Assembly (NCBI RefSeq): GCF_006491595.2
Contig: NZ_VEVQ02000014.1
Coordinates: 55,906 to 119,905, forward strand
Direction of reading: 5' to 3'
Length of the DNA stretch: 64,000 nt
Source of the DNA: Flavobacterium jejuense
GTDB taxonomy: Bacteria > Bacteroidota > Bacteroidia > Flavobacteriales > Flavobacteriaceae
The notes below the pieces were generated by a model. It made no database searches. It saw only the letters and a program-made list of their open reading frames with translations, and was not told the origin of the DNA. Shown here piece by piece: positions 39,001 to 45,817 of this stretch; position 1 is the first letter of the stretch; each line of letters begins with the position of its first letter. Both the position numbers and the translations under genes were made by a program.

Positions 39001-40221
39001 GGTTCTTCGAAACCATCATTAGGATTTGTTTTTGGAAGTCAGTCCGATGTTCGCTATGAAGCAGCTAGACAAGGATGGCTTACAACTTTTCCAGAATTCA
39101 ATCAAAATTTCACACAAGTAGTTAATAAGCAATTAAATTTCACAGCACAAGTTGAGCCTTTTTCAGATTTAAAAATTGATTTAATAGCTGATAGGATGTA
39201 TTCAGAAAATTATTCAGAACAATATGATGTGAGCAATAGTGAATATAATTCTCGCTCTCCTTATAATTTTGGTAACTTTAATATTTCTACTATTTTAATC
39301 AAAACCGCTTTTACTGAGAGTAATGAGAATTTTTCTGAAACGTTTCAAGACTTCCGAGATAATAGGATTTTAGTAGCAGATAAGCTAGCGCAAGATCATT
39401 ATGGAAGTAATAATTATCCTAGAGATATAGAAGGTTATCCTGTTGGTTTTGGAAAAAATAGCCAACAAGTTTTATTGCCTTCTTTTAGGGCTGCATATTC
39501 TGGAAAAGATGTTTCAAAAGAGTCTAATGGTGTTTTTAAAAACATTCCGTTACCAAATTGGAATTTAAAATATACTGGTTTAATGCGTTATAAATGGTTT
39601 AAAGAGAAGTTTAAGCGCTTTTCGTTGCAACATGGCTATAGAGCGAGTTATAACGTTAATTCATTTAGGTCTAATTTGAATGAAGCGCCAGTTGATGCAA
39701 ATGGTAATTTTTATGCCAGTACAATCATCTCAAATGTAAATTTAACAGAGCAATTCAATCCATTATTAAGAGTTGATTTCGAGATGAAAAATTCAATTAA
39801 AATTATTGCTGAGATGAAAAAAGATAGAACTTTAAATATGAGTTTTGATAATAACCTCTTGACAGAAGTAAGTGGGAATGAATATACAATAGGATTAGGT
39901 TATCGAATTAAAAACGTAACTATTAATTCGTCTTTGGCAGATAATCCAACGGGTGTCATAAAAAGTGATATTAATATTAAAACCGATTTTTCACTTAGAA
40001 AAAATAACACGATAGTACGTTATTTGGACTATAATAATAATGAGCTAGCAGGTGGTCAAGATTTATGGTCAATTAAGTTATCTGCTGATTATTCGTTTAG
40101 TAAAAACTTAACGGCAATTTTCTTCTATGATCATCAGTTTTCACAAGCAGTCATATCGACTTCTTTTCCAATAACTAATATTAGAACAGGGTTTACAATT
40201 CGTTATAATTTTGGAAACTAA
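33004..40221 (+). CDS. sprA: Type IX secretion outer-membrane translocon SprA (Sov)
   Basis: A giant protein of 2405 residues, matching the size of SprA in gliding flavobacteria. It begins with a signal peptide (KKIFLGILFLFFLQINAQ), continues as alternating beta-strand and periplasmic or extracellular insert segments without internal breaks, and ends in barrel strands with the terminal aromatic/Asn pattern (FTIRYNFGN). A Lys-rich loop lies near residue 1920. SprA forms the very large barrel through which T9SS cargo passes and is needed for gliding and surface display. There is no ATG; the TTG at 33004, or the in-frame TTG at 33031, is the probable start. It is tightly coupled to ruvA. Confidence 0.93.
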   Translation: MEKKLKVNILSRQIKGDKKIFLGILFLFFLQINAQDNDSIKAGVDLGKIEVPNPQSIVEAYTYDVTTDRYIYTNTFDGFNVNYPLVLTPKQYQELVLREEMRKYYREKSAAVDGKKEGSEEKKKDLLPRYYVNSKFFESIFGSNTIDIKPTGSVEIDLGLRYTKQDNPAFSPRNRVTTTFDFDQRISVGLQGKVGTRLNVNINYDTQSTFAFQNLIKLEYGSTEDDILQKLEIGNVSFPLSNSLIRGSQSLFGVKAQFQFGKTTVTGVFSEQKSQTKTVTSQGGGTLQDFQLFAQEYDSDKHYFLSQYFRDKYDKSLETYPYINSRVQITRIEVWVTNKQNRINSNENNLRNLIALQDIGEAPLSNLLPQEVVGVNLTSNPNFFNAVAPDSPADNANNKFNPNKIGTNFLKPAIREVATANNGFTIGVDEGLDYAKLENARKLTASEFTYHPQLGYISLNQRLANDEVLGVAYQYTVGDKVYQVGEFGTDGVDATQVNNSGVPSSQALIVKLLKSNLTAVKQKAPNDPLTMPTWNLMMKNIYQIPGGYQLQQEDFKFNILYTDPSPLNYITAANSGSPLPADVKDTPLLKVLNVDKLNYTNDPQDGGDGFFDFIPGTTIDTQYGRIIFTTKEPFGELMFKKLNTSASEDYNNPLTYNDNQSKYVFRTLYRSTQAAALQESEKNKFQLRGRFKSSGGDGISIGAFNVPQGSVVVKSGGRILVEGVDYTVNYQLGKVQLLDPSLQASNTPIEISVENNSVFGQQTKRFWGVNVEHQFNKNFLVGGTILNLSERPFTNKSNYGQESVNNTIVGLNTNFSTEVPLLTRLVNKLPNIDTDVPSNLSFRGEIAYLLPGASKADQFNGEATTYVDDFEGSQSSIDLRSPLSWDLASVPLEGNFDGNPDTTEPPTDVRNVGYKRAKLSWYTIDPLFYTQPPSGINNDDLSLNRTRRIFSRELFPNVDIAQGNSNVISTLDLTYYPKDRGPYNYNPAIAATNQFSEVDAPDNWAGIMRSINSTNFEQSNVEYVQFWVLSPYSSETPDEADPNNIGKLVINLGEISEDILKDGRKQFENGLPEVGSTVPALQTEWAQVPSSQSLVYAFDTNEGNRNVQDVGYDGLNDAAEAAKFPDYATYNDPSADNYQFYLSATGDIVNRYRNYNNSEGNSPVNVTDTNRGNDTKPDVEDVNRDQTMNTINAYFKFEVPINSSPQVGQDYVVNIQNTTEQMPNGATVKAKWVQYKVPIQEFTADNQVGSITDFRSIRFMRMYMTGFKDEITLRFGSLELVRGEWRRYTGLLDSTPPDMDGTDDPNTGFDVVAVNIQENADREPIPYVSPPGVTREQLYNNNTVINQNEQSLSLRVYDKNGGYDDGLELGDSRAVFKNVSVDMRQFKKLRMFLHAEALPPGETQALENDEMIAFIRFGNDFTENFYQIEVPLKVTSQNAVSPDDIWPLENEIDLPLNLLTKLKILKLNNDSTIQFDVNGIGFIEEQTANNKLKLGIKGNPNFGLVRTLMVGVKNNSDRVIRGEVWFNELRLSDLDNKGGYAAVANLDTNMADFATLSATSRVSTIGFGGIEEGPNERSREDVFQYDIVTNFNLGKLLPKKWGITLPFNYAVGEETITPKYDPFYQDIELQQIIDNTDDEAKKDEVKNRAIDYTKRTSINFIGVRKERGEEQKQHFYDVENLTLSYSFNTTEHHDYEIESLLDQQNRTTVDYAYAFKPKTIEPFKNSKKLSKSGYYKLLKDFNFNFMPANVSFSSNIIRQFNRQQFRLVDVEGIGLDPLYRRNYFFNYQYGFNYNITKSLRVNYTAATSNIVRNYLDESNVPIDGLDIWDDYWNVGESNQHNQQIVVNYDLPINKIPALSFVKSNYSYTGDFNWQRSSDAFSTIEAENGVEYQLGNTIQNANSHKLNTTFNMDLLYRYIGLTGNKKKKNKNKKEGDKGSKTSLPKPGQKITAKGKTTKNDGNILVNGLIGLVTSVKNIQANYTQTSGTVLPGYLPGLGFFGSSKPSLGFVFGSQSDVRYEAARQGWLTTFPEFNQNFTQVVNKQLNFTAQVEPFSDLKIDLIADRMYSENYSEQYDVSNSEYNSRSPYNFGNFNISTILIKTAFTESNENFSETFQDFRDNRILVADKLAQDHYGSNNYPRDIEGYPVGFGKNSQQVLLPSFRAAYSGKDVSKESNGVFKNIPLPNWNLKYTGLMRYKWFKEKFKRFSLQHGYRASYNVNSFRSNLNEAPVDANGNFYASTIISNVNLTEQFNPLLRVDFEMKNSIKIIAEMKKDRTLNMSFDNNLLTEVSGNEYTIGLGYRIKNVTINSSLADNPTGVIKSDINIKTDFSLRKNNTIVRYLDYNNNELAGGQDLWSIKLSADYSFSKNLTAIFFYDHQFSQAVISTSFPITNIRTGFTIRYNFGN

Positions 40222-40244
40222 ATATAAATAAAGAATAAATAACA

Positions 40245-40277
40245 AAAAATCCGTTTGAATTGCAAACGGATTTTTTA
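40245..40277 (+). terminator. Terminator of maeB-ruvA-sprA
   Basis: The stem CCGTTTG (40251-40257) pairs with CAAACGG (40263-40269), extended by AAAT/ATTT pairs and followed by six T. It lies about 25 bases after the sprA stop codon. Confidence 0.87.
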
Positions 40278-40336
40278 TTTAAAACTATGTTGTAAAAAAT
40301 ATAGTGCAAGTTATTTTAGAATTAAATTATTAAAAC

Positions 40337-40344
40337 TACATTTG
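40337..40344 (+). promoter_or_regulatory. -7 element upstream of gcvH
   Basis: TACATTTG fits TAnnTTTG and ends 23 bases before the gcvH ATG. Together with the terminator before it, this shows gcvH is transcribed separately from sprA. Confidence 0.6.
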
Positions 40345-40367
40345 TATAACGATTAAATACACACAAA

Positions 40368-40748
40368 ATGAATATACCATCAAACTTAAAGTACACAAAA
40401 GATCACGAATGGGTTTCCATTGAAGGAGACATTGCAACAATTGGAATAACAGATTTTGCACAAAAAGAATTAGGAGATATTGTATATGTTGAAGTTGAAA
40501 CCTTAGATCAAACTTTAGATAAAGATGAGGTTTTTGGAACAGTAGAAGCGGTTAAAACTGTATCGGATTTGTTTTTACCTTTAACGGGAGAGATTATTGA
40601 ATTTAACGATAGTCTTGAATCAGACCCAGAAAAAGTAAATACAGATCCATATGGAGATGGCTGGATGGTAAAAGTTAAGTTTTCAGATAAAACTGAATTA
40701 GAAAAATTACTATCTAATGAAGATTACGCAGCACTTATCGGAGCGTAA
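40368..40748 (+). CDS. gcvH: Glycine cleavage system H protein
   Basis: A 126-residue lipoyl carrier protein of normal length. The motif GTVEAVKTVSDLFLP holds the lipoylated lysine (Lys63), and TKDHEWV at the N-terminus is the family signature. It carries the aminomethyl group between the P, T and L proteins of glycine cleavage, none of which are in the window. The position next to sprA is common in flavobacteria. Its last 32 bases overlap the start of the next gene. Confidence 0.96.
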   Translation: MNIPSNLKYTKDHEWVSIEGDIATIGITDFAQKELGDIVYVEVETLDQTLDKDEVFGTVEAVKTVSDLFLPLTGEIIEFNDSLESDPEKVNTDPYGDGWMVKVKFSDKTELEKLLSNEDYAALIGA

Positions 40749-41085
40749 GTTTTTATATTTTGCTTTTTTTTGGAGCATATTTATTGGATACATATGTTTA
40801 ATTACAATAAAAAAAACTCCTACTCTAGTAAGTATTCCGTTTAAAGATAAGATAGCCCATTTTTCGTTTTATTTTATTTTATTTTATTTGTGGAAAAAAG
40901 CTTTAAATGTAAAAGAAATAAAAAGTCAATTAAAAATAGTTCTTATGGCTGTGCTGTATGGCATAATTATTGAGGTACTTCAAGGGATATTTACTAGTGA
41001 TCGTCATGCAGATATTTTTGATGCTTTGGCAAATACGCTAGGAGCTGTTTCAGCATTTGTTTTTTTAAGGTTTGTTAATAAATAA
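40717..41085 (+). CDS. VanZ-like family membrane protein
   Basis: 122 residues with four hydrophobic helices. The VanZ-like signature appears as FKDKIAHFSFYFILFYLW in the second helix region and VLYGIIIEVLQGIFTSDRHADIFDALANTLGAVSA near the end. The only ATG (40717) lies inside gcvH in another frame, giving a 32-base overlap and probable translational coupling. No RTG start lies between there and the conserved part. The biochemical role of this family is unknown outside teicoplanin resistance, and nothing here suggests resistance. Confidence 0.82.
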   Translation: MKITQHLSERKFLYFAFFWSIFIGYICLITIKKTPTLVSIPFKDKIAHFSFYFILFYLWKKALNVKEIKSQLKIVLMAVLYGIIIEVLQGIFTSDRHADIFDALANTLGAVSAFVFLRFVNK

Positions 41086-41148
41086 ATCTTAAAAAAATTT
41101 TAAAACTATTTTTAAATTAATTATATTAGCGACCTCAAAAACAAAATT

Positions 41149-41895
41149 ATGGAAGTAAAGAAAAATCCTAATGTTGACCCTAAAAGAAATGCTACTCTGT
41201 TTTTTCAGATAGGGCTTGTAGCTGTTTTAGTGCTTACTTATATTGGAATTGAATTTAAATCGGAAGATCCAAGAGTTGAAAATGAAAAGTTTGCATTAAC
41301 AGATAATTTAGTGTTAGATGAAGAGGATGTAGTTTTAACTATGCCTCCAGTACAAAGATTGCCACCACCACCACCACCAGCACCAGAGGTGATTGAAGTG
41401 GTTAAGAATGAAATCAAATTAGAAGAGAAAAAAATTGAAACTACAGAAATTGAAGAAAACAAACCTGTGGTTGTAGTTGAAGCTTCTGAAGTGGGTGAAG
41501 CTGGTCCTAGTTTAGATGATATTCCGGATGAGATGCCTTTTGCAATTATTGAACAAATTCCTATGTTTCCTGGTTGTGAAGGAATTCCTAAAAATAAACA
41601 AATGGATTGTTTTAATGAAAAAATGAATGCACACATTAAGAAATATTTCAGTTATCCAGAAAGAGCAGCAGAAAATGGTTCTCAAGGTTCTGTAGCTGTT
41701 CAGTTTATGATTGATAAAGATGGTGTTGTGAAAGATATTCAAGTAAGAGGTAGAGGTATAAAACAAGATGCAGAATTATTAGAAAAAGAAGCTCAAAGAA
41801 TTATTTCTAAATTGCCAAAATTCACTCCTGGTAAACAAAGAGGAAAAGCGGTAAGAGTAAAATATGGTTTACCTATTACATTTAAATTACAATAA
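41149..41895 (+). CDS. TonB-type energy transducer (first of two)
   Basis: 248 residues. It has a cytosolic N-terminus, one membrane helix (about 16-36), then a periplasmic proline-rich spacer with six consecutive prolines and a Glu-rich stretch. The TonB C-terminal domain runs from about residue 133 to the end, with MFPGC and then C-x10-C (Cys143, Cys154), YPERAAENGSQGSVAVQFMIDKDGVV and the terminal PITFKLQ. It would transmit proton-motive force to TonB-dependent receptors such as the one at 9.5 kb. No exbB or exbD genes are nearby. The upstream TATATTAG (41122-41129) is a 7-of-8 match to the -7 consensus, and a strong terminator follows. Confidence 0.9.
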   Translation: MEVKKNPNVDPKRNATLFFQIGLVAVLVLTYIGIEFKSEDPRVENEKFALTDNLVLDEEDVVLTMPPVQRLPPPPPPAPEVIEVVKNEIKLEEKKIETTEIEENKPVVVVEASEVGEAGPSLDDIPDEMPFAIIEQIPMFPGCEGIPKNKQMDCFNEKMNAHIKKYFSYPERAAENGSQGSVAVQFMIDKDGVVKDIQVRGRGIKQDAELLEKEAQRIISKLPKFTPGKQRGKAVRVKYGLPITFKLQ

Positions 41896-41913
41896 GAAAG
41901 TATATTCTTGTAT

Positions 41914-41951
41914 AAAAAAAATTCCAATCAATTGATTGGAATTTTTTTTTT
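41914..41951 (+). terminator. Terminator after the first TonB gene
   Basis: The stem ATTCCAATC (41921-41929) pairs with GATTGGAAT (41934-41942), loop AATT, preceded by A residues and followed by a run of nine T. The whole 22-base core is a perfect palindrome. Confidence 0.87.
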
Positions 41952-42009
41952 GGCATATAATTTGTATATGTTTTGTTAACGAGATGTTAATAATAAAAAC
42001 TATATAATT

Positions 42010-42789
42010 ATGAGAGCAAAAGATGATTTCAAAAAAAAGACAAAAAATAGCTTTATCTATTTTCAATTAGGCCTTATCGCTACAATGGTTGTGGCTTTAT
42101 TTGTTTTAGAGTTTAATTTTAAGGATGTTAAGAAGATTTATAAACCTAATAGCGGTTTGACTCCTATAGAAGAAACTGTATTTGTTTATAATCCTGCAGA
42201 GCCAGAAGTTCCTGCTAAAGTTAAGCCTGTTGTTGCAAAACCAATTGCAAGAGTGGAGCCTCAAGTTAAAGTTCATGATGTTTTAAATGATTTTGATATA
42301 AAAAAAGATGATGAAGTTGTAGTAAAACAAGATTTAGCAACTCAAGATGATTCTCAAACTGCAGAGAATCCTATTGATACTACTCCAACTACTGAGTCAG
42401 CTTCGGGAAATACTGATGCTGCAAATACATCTCCTAACATATTTAGCGTAGAGCAATTGCCAATGTTTAAAGCATGTAAAGGGTTGCTAAGATCAGAGCA
42501 AAAAGCTTGTTTTGATGAACAGTTAGCTAAAGCAATTTCTAGGAACTTGACTTATCCTGAAAGAGATTATGAAAACAGAAAACAAGGAACAGCTCTTATT
42601 GAGTTTATAATTGATGAAAATGGAAATATTACAAATGTAAAACCATTAGAAAATAATAGAGCGACAGAAGATATGAAAAAAGCTGCTGAAAAAGCTGTTA
42701 AAAAAATACCACAATTAATTCCTGCAAAACAAGGGAAAAAGAATGTTAGAATTAAATATGCAATTCCAATTACATTCAAGTTAAATTAA
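42010..42789 (+). CDS. TonB-type energy transducer (second of two)
   Basis: 259 residues with the same layout as the preceding gene: membrane helix (about 16-34), long Lys/Pro/Val and then Thr/Asp-rich spacer, and a TonB C-terminal domain from about residue 147. Again it shows C-x10-C (Cys156, Cys167), YPERDYENRKQGTALIEFIIDENGNI and the terminal PITFKLN. The two proteins are clear paralogues that diverged most in the spacer. It has its own terminator, so the paralogues are separate transcription units. Which receptors it serves is unknown. Confidence 0.9.
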   Translation: MRAKDDFKKKTKNSFIYFQLGLIATMVVALFVLEFNFKDVKKIYKPNSGLTPIEETVFVYNPAEPEVPAKVKPVVAKPIARVEPQVKVHDVLNDFDIKKDDEVVVKQDLATQDDSQTAENPIDTTPTTESASGNTDAANTSPNIFSVEQLPMFKACKGLLRSEQKACFDEQLAKAISRNLTYPERDYENRKQGTALIEFIIDENGNITNVKPLENNRATEDMKKAAEKAVKKIPQLIPAKQGKKNVRIKYAIPITFKLN

Positions 42790-42804
42790 TTCAAATTAAT
42801 AGCT

Positions 42805-42837
42805 AAAAAAAATCCCATATCAATGGGATTTTTTTAT
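42805..42837 (+). terminator. Terminator after the second TonB gene
   Basis: The stem AATCCCAT (42811-42818) pairs with ATGGGATT (42823-42830), loop ATCA, with A residues before and T residues after. Confidence 0.85.
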
Positions 42838-42866
42838 TTTTACCGTATATTCAAAATAGAAACGCT

Positions 42867-43610
42867 ATGCATGTTGAACAATATTTAGATGCTACTTATT
42901 TGAAAACAGCAGAACAAGCTGGAATTTCTAAAAAAGATAATGTTGAAATTGTAAGGAAAAACATTGAGGAAGCAATACAATACGGTTTTAAATTAATTAT
43001 GTTACGTCCTGATTTTGTAGCTTTAGCAAAAGAAATGATTGTGGCTTCAAATTCAAGAGTGACTATTGGTACTGTTATAGATTTTCCTAAAGGAGATAAA
43101 TCTACTGAGTTTAAAATAACTGAAGCTAAAAAAGTTATTAAAGATGGTGCTGATGATTTGGATTTTGTGATCGATTATGAGGCTTTTAAAAGAGGAGAAA
43201 TAGATTTGGTTAAAGAGCAGGTTTTAGTTTGTACGCAATTAGGGTTGGATAATAATAAGATTGTAAAGTGGATTATTGAAGTAGCTGCATTAACGAATCA
43301 TCAAATTGTGCAACTTTGTGCTTTAATTAAAAATACAGTGATAGCACATTTTAAAGAATCGAATTATGAAAATGTATTTGTGAAATCTTCTACAGGATTT
43401 TATGTTACTAAAGATGGTTTGCCTAATGGTGCAACTACAGCATCAGTTAAATTAATGCTAGAAAATGCTTTTCCTTTACCAGTTAAGGCAGCTGGAGGTG
43501 TTCGGAATTATCAAGAAGCAATAGAAATGATACGACTGGGAGTAAAAAGAATTGGAACTTCAGCTGCTAAAGCAATAGTAGACGGTAAGGAATCAAAATC
43601 AGATTATTAA
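42867..43610 (+). CDS. deoC: Deoxyribose-phosphate aldolase
   Basis: A 247-residue TIM-barrel aldolase that splits 2-deoxyribose 5-phosphate to glyceraldehyde 3-phosphate and acetaldehyde. The Schiff-base lysine is Lys173 in FVKSSTGF, the catalytic Asp lies in DDLDFVIDY, and the second lysine is in PVKAAGGVRN. These positions match the Asp102/Lys167/Lys201 triad of the E. coli enzyme. No other deoxynucleoside-catabolic gene is adjacent. The gene ends two bases before the remB start, so they are probably co-transcribed. Confidence 0.93.
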   Translation: MHVEQYLDATYLKTAEQAGISKKDNVEIVRKNIEEAIQYGFKLIMLRPDFVALAKEMIVASNSRVTIGTVIDFPKGDKSTEFKITEAKKVIKDGADDLDFVIDYEAFKRGEIDLVKEQVLVCTQLGLDNNKIVKWIIEVAALTNHQIVQLCALIKNTVIAHFKESNYENVFVKSSTGFYVTKDGLPNGATTASVKLMLENAFPLPVKAAGGVRNYQEAIEMIRLGVKRIGTSAAKAIVDGKESKSDY

Positions 43611-43612
43611 AG

Positions 43613-45724
43613 ATGAATAAATATTTAAAACTTTTTGTTTTTTTACTTAGTATTTCAATGTATGCTCAAGTAGAAAAAGAAATTTTTCCTGTTTTTTCTG
43701 AATGTGAGAATGAACAAACTGAAAACCTAGAAAATTGTTTCTATAATACATTGCAGAATTTTGTTTATTCAAGTTTTGTTGTTCCTGCTGAAATTAAAGA
43801 AAAAGCGTATAAAGGAAATATTATAGTGGTATTTGAAGTAGATACGATTGGTTTTTTTAAAACATTGTACATCGATGCAGTATCAAACGATTTAAAACAA
43901 GAGACTCAAAGGGTTTTTAATACTTTGCCAAGAATAAAACCTGCAAATTTTTCAGGAAGACCAACGTATTCTAAGTTCACGCTCAAATTCGCAATTCCGC
44001 TTTCAGATCCTTCAGAGTATAAAAATCAAGTTATTGAAGATAATCAAGACAAAACTACTGCAGTTTTAATTGATAATTCAAAAGAGTTAAATGAGTTTGA
44101 AGCGGTAGAAAAATCATATAAACCTTTTAAAAACTCTAATTTTAATAGTGATTTGAATATTTCATTTACACATTCAAATTATTACAATTTTGAAGCATTG
44201 CTTAATCAGGTTGGAAGTAATAATCATACTGCAACAAAGCCGTATTCTTATAATGATGTGGCTAAATATTATGATTTTGAAGCAGTTAAAAAAAGTATGC
44301 TGAAAGATAAAGGGTCTTGGTGGGGTAGGAAAATTTGGAATGAAAATTTAGTAGCCATTCAAGGAGAAGGATATTGGTTTACTTTAAATCCAATTTTTGA
44401 TTTGAGAATAGGGAAAGATACAGAAAGCGAATTATCAAGTACTTTTGTAAATACAAGAGGAATTCAAGTTCAAGGATCTCTAGGTAAAAATATAACCTTT
44501 GCTTCGTCGATTTACGAAAGCCAAGGGCGTTTTGCAGATTACTACAACGAATATGCACTTAGTTTAAGGCCGTCTGGTGGGAATCCAGCAATAGTTCCAG
44601 GAATAGGTATTGCAAAACAATTTAAAGAGAATGCTTTTGATTTTCCTTTGGCTGAAGCTAATCTTAAATACAAACCGAGTGAATTTATTGATTTACAATT
44701 AGGATATGGTAGAAATTTTATAGGTGATGGATATCGTTCTTTATTGCAAAGTGATGCGACGAGTCCTTATCCTTACTTTAAAATTAATACTACTTTTTGG
44801 AAAATTAAGTATACTAATACATATATGTGGCTGAAAGACGTTCGTCCAGATGTGACTTTGGAAGGAACTTATGCTACAAAATATATGGCAAGTCATTATT
44901 TGAGTTATAATGTTTCTAAGCGCTTGAATATTGGGTTGTTTGAAAATGTAGTCTGGTCCAATACTAATGAGCGAGGATTTGATGTTAATTTTGTAAACCC
45001 AATTATCTTTTATAGAGCAGTTGAGTTTTCTTCTTCTTCAAAAAGTGGAAATGCTGTTTTAGGAGCAACAGCTAAATATAAATGGAACAATCAAATTAAT
45101 TTTTACGGACAATTTCTTTTAGACGAATTTGCTATTGGTGATGTAAAAGAAGGAAATAAAAGTTGGAGAAATAAATTTGGATATCAAATAGGAGCCAAAT
45201 ATTATGATGCTTTTAAGGTTAAAAATTTAATGCTTCAGTTGGAATACAATCATGTACGACCTTATGTGTATTCACATAGTAACCCATTAACTAATTATGG
45301 ACATAATAATCAAAGTATAGGGCATGCTTGGAGTGGTAATTTTAGAGAACTAATTGGAATTGCGAGATATTTTAAAGGAAGGTATTTTGGTGAAGCGAAA
45401 TTTACCTATGGGCAAAGGGGGTTTGATTTTAATTCAGCTTCAGATACTTTTAATTATGGAGGTAATATTTATTTGACTTATGAGGATAATAGACCTTTTG
45501 ATACAGGTGTAAAAGTGGCTCAAGGAAATAAAACAACCATTGTTATTGCTGATTTACAATTAGGTTATGTAATTAATCCCTCTTCTAATTTAAAAGTTTT
45601 TGGTAGTTTGTTCTATCGTGATTTCAGTCCAAAAGTTCAAACACAATCACTACAAAAATCAAATACAACTTGGTTTTCAATTGGTTTAAGAAGTGATTTA
45701 TTTAATTGGTATTTTGATTATTAA
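43613..45724 (+). CDS. remB: RemB-like outer-membrane protein with N-terminal TonB-C-like domain
   Basis: 703 residues. A signal peptide ends at SMYAQ (residue 19). Residues of about 22-145 align by eye with the C-terminal domain of the two TonB proteins just upstream: FPVFSEC, then C-x10-C (Cys31, Cys42), a central GNIIVVFEVDTIGFFKTL strand pair and the closing FTLKFAIPL. Residues of about 185-703 are rich in aromatic beta-strands, with strand patterns resembling Wzi-type capsule-assembly barrels (LGYGRNFIGDGYRSLLQS) and a terminal aromatic (NWYFDY). The layout and its place a few genes after sprA match RemB of gliding flavobacteria as I recall it. Its mechanism in gliding is not known. Confidence 0.7.
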   Translation: MNKYLKLFVFLLSISMYAQVEKEIFPVFSECENEQTENLENCFYNTLQNFVYSSFVVPAEIKEKAYKGNIIVVFEVDTIGFFKTLYIDAVSNDLKQETQRVFNTLPRIKPANFSGRPTYSKFTLKFAIPLSDPSEYKNQVIEDNQDKTTAVLIDNSKELNEFEAVEKSYKPFKNSNFNSDLNISFTHSNYYNFEALLNQVGSNNHTATKPYSYNDVAKYYDFEAVKKSMLKDKGSWWGRKIWNENLVAIQGEGYWFTLNPIFDLRIGKDTESELSSTFVNTRGIQVQGSLGKNITFASSIYESQGRFADYYNEYALSLRPSGGNPAIVPGIGIAKQFKENAFDFPLAEANLKYKPSEFIDLQLGYGRNFIGDGYRSLLQSDATSPYPYFKINTTFWKIKYTNTYMWLKDVRPDVTLEGTYATKYMASHYLSYNVSKRLNIGLFENVVWSNTNERGFDVNFVNPIIFYRAVEFSSSSKSGNAVLGATAKYKWNNQINFYGQFLLDEFAIGDVKEGNKSWRNKFGYQIGAKYYDAFKVKNLMLQLEYNHVRPYVYSHSNPLTNYGHNNQSIGHAWSGNFRELIGIARYFKGRYFGEAKFTYGQRGFDFNSASDTFNYGGNIYLTYEDNRPFDTGVKVAQGNKTTIVIADLQLGYVINPSSNLKVFGSLFYRDFSPKVQTQSLQKSNTTWFSIGLRSDLFNWYFDY

Positions 45725-45779
45725 CAAATGTTAGATGTTTTTCTATTGTAATTTAGATATAAATCAAAAATCTTATTTG

Positions 45780-45787
45780 TATCTTTG
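45780..45787 (+). promoter_or_regulatory. -7 element upstream of ctaB
   Basis: TATCTTTG fits TAnnTTTG. Its TTG (45785) is in frame with ctaB and creates a false longest-frame start. The predicted transcript would begin near 45793 and cover the second oxidase cluster up to the terminator at 48722. Confidence 0.6.
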
Positions 45788-45817
45788 CGCCCAATTAAAC
45801 AAGGATATCTGTTAATT

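Noticed and set aside
40717..41085. VanZ-like gene as a glycopeptide resistance determinant
   Set aside because: Only the membrane fold is shared; no van operon genes are near and the organism type is Gram-negative.
41238..41766. Minus-strand open frames opposite the first TonB gene
   Set aside because: Shadow of the proline and glutamate codon runs; the translation is Ser/Thr/Gly-rich low complexity.
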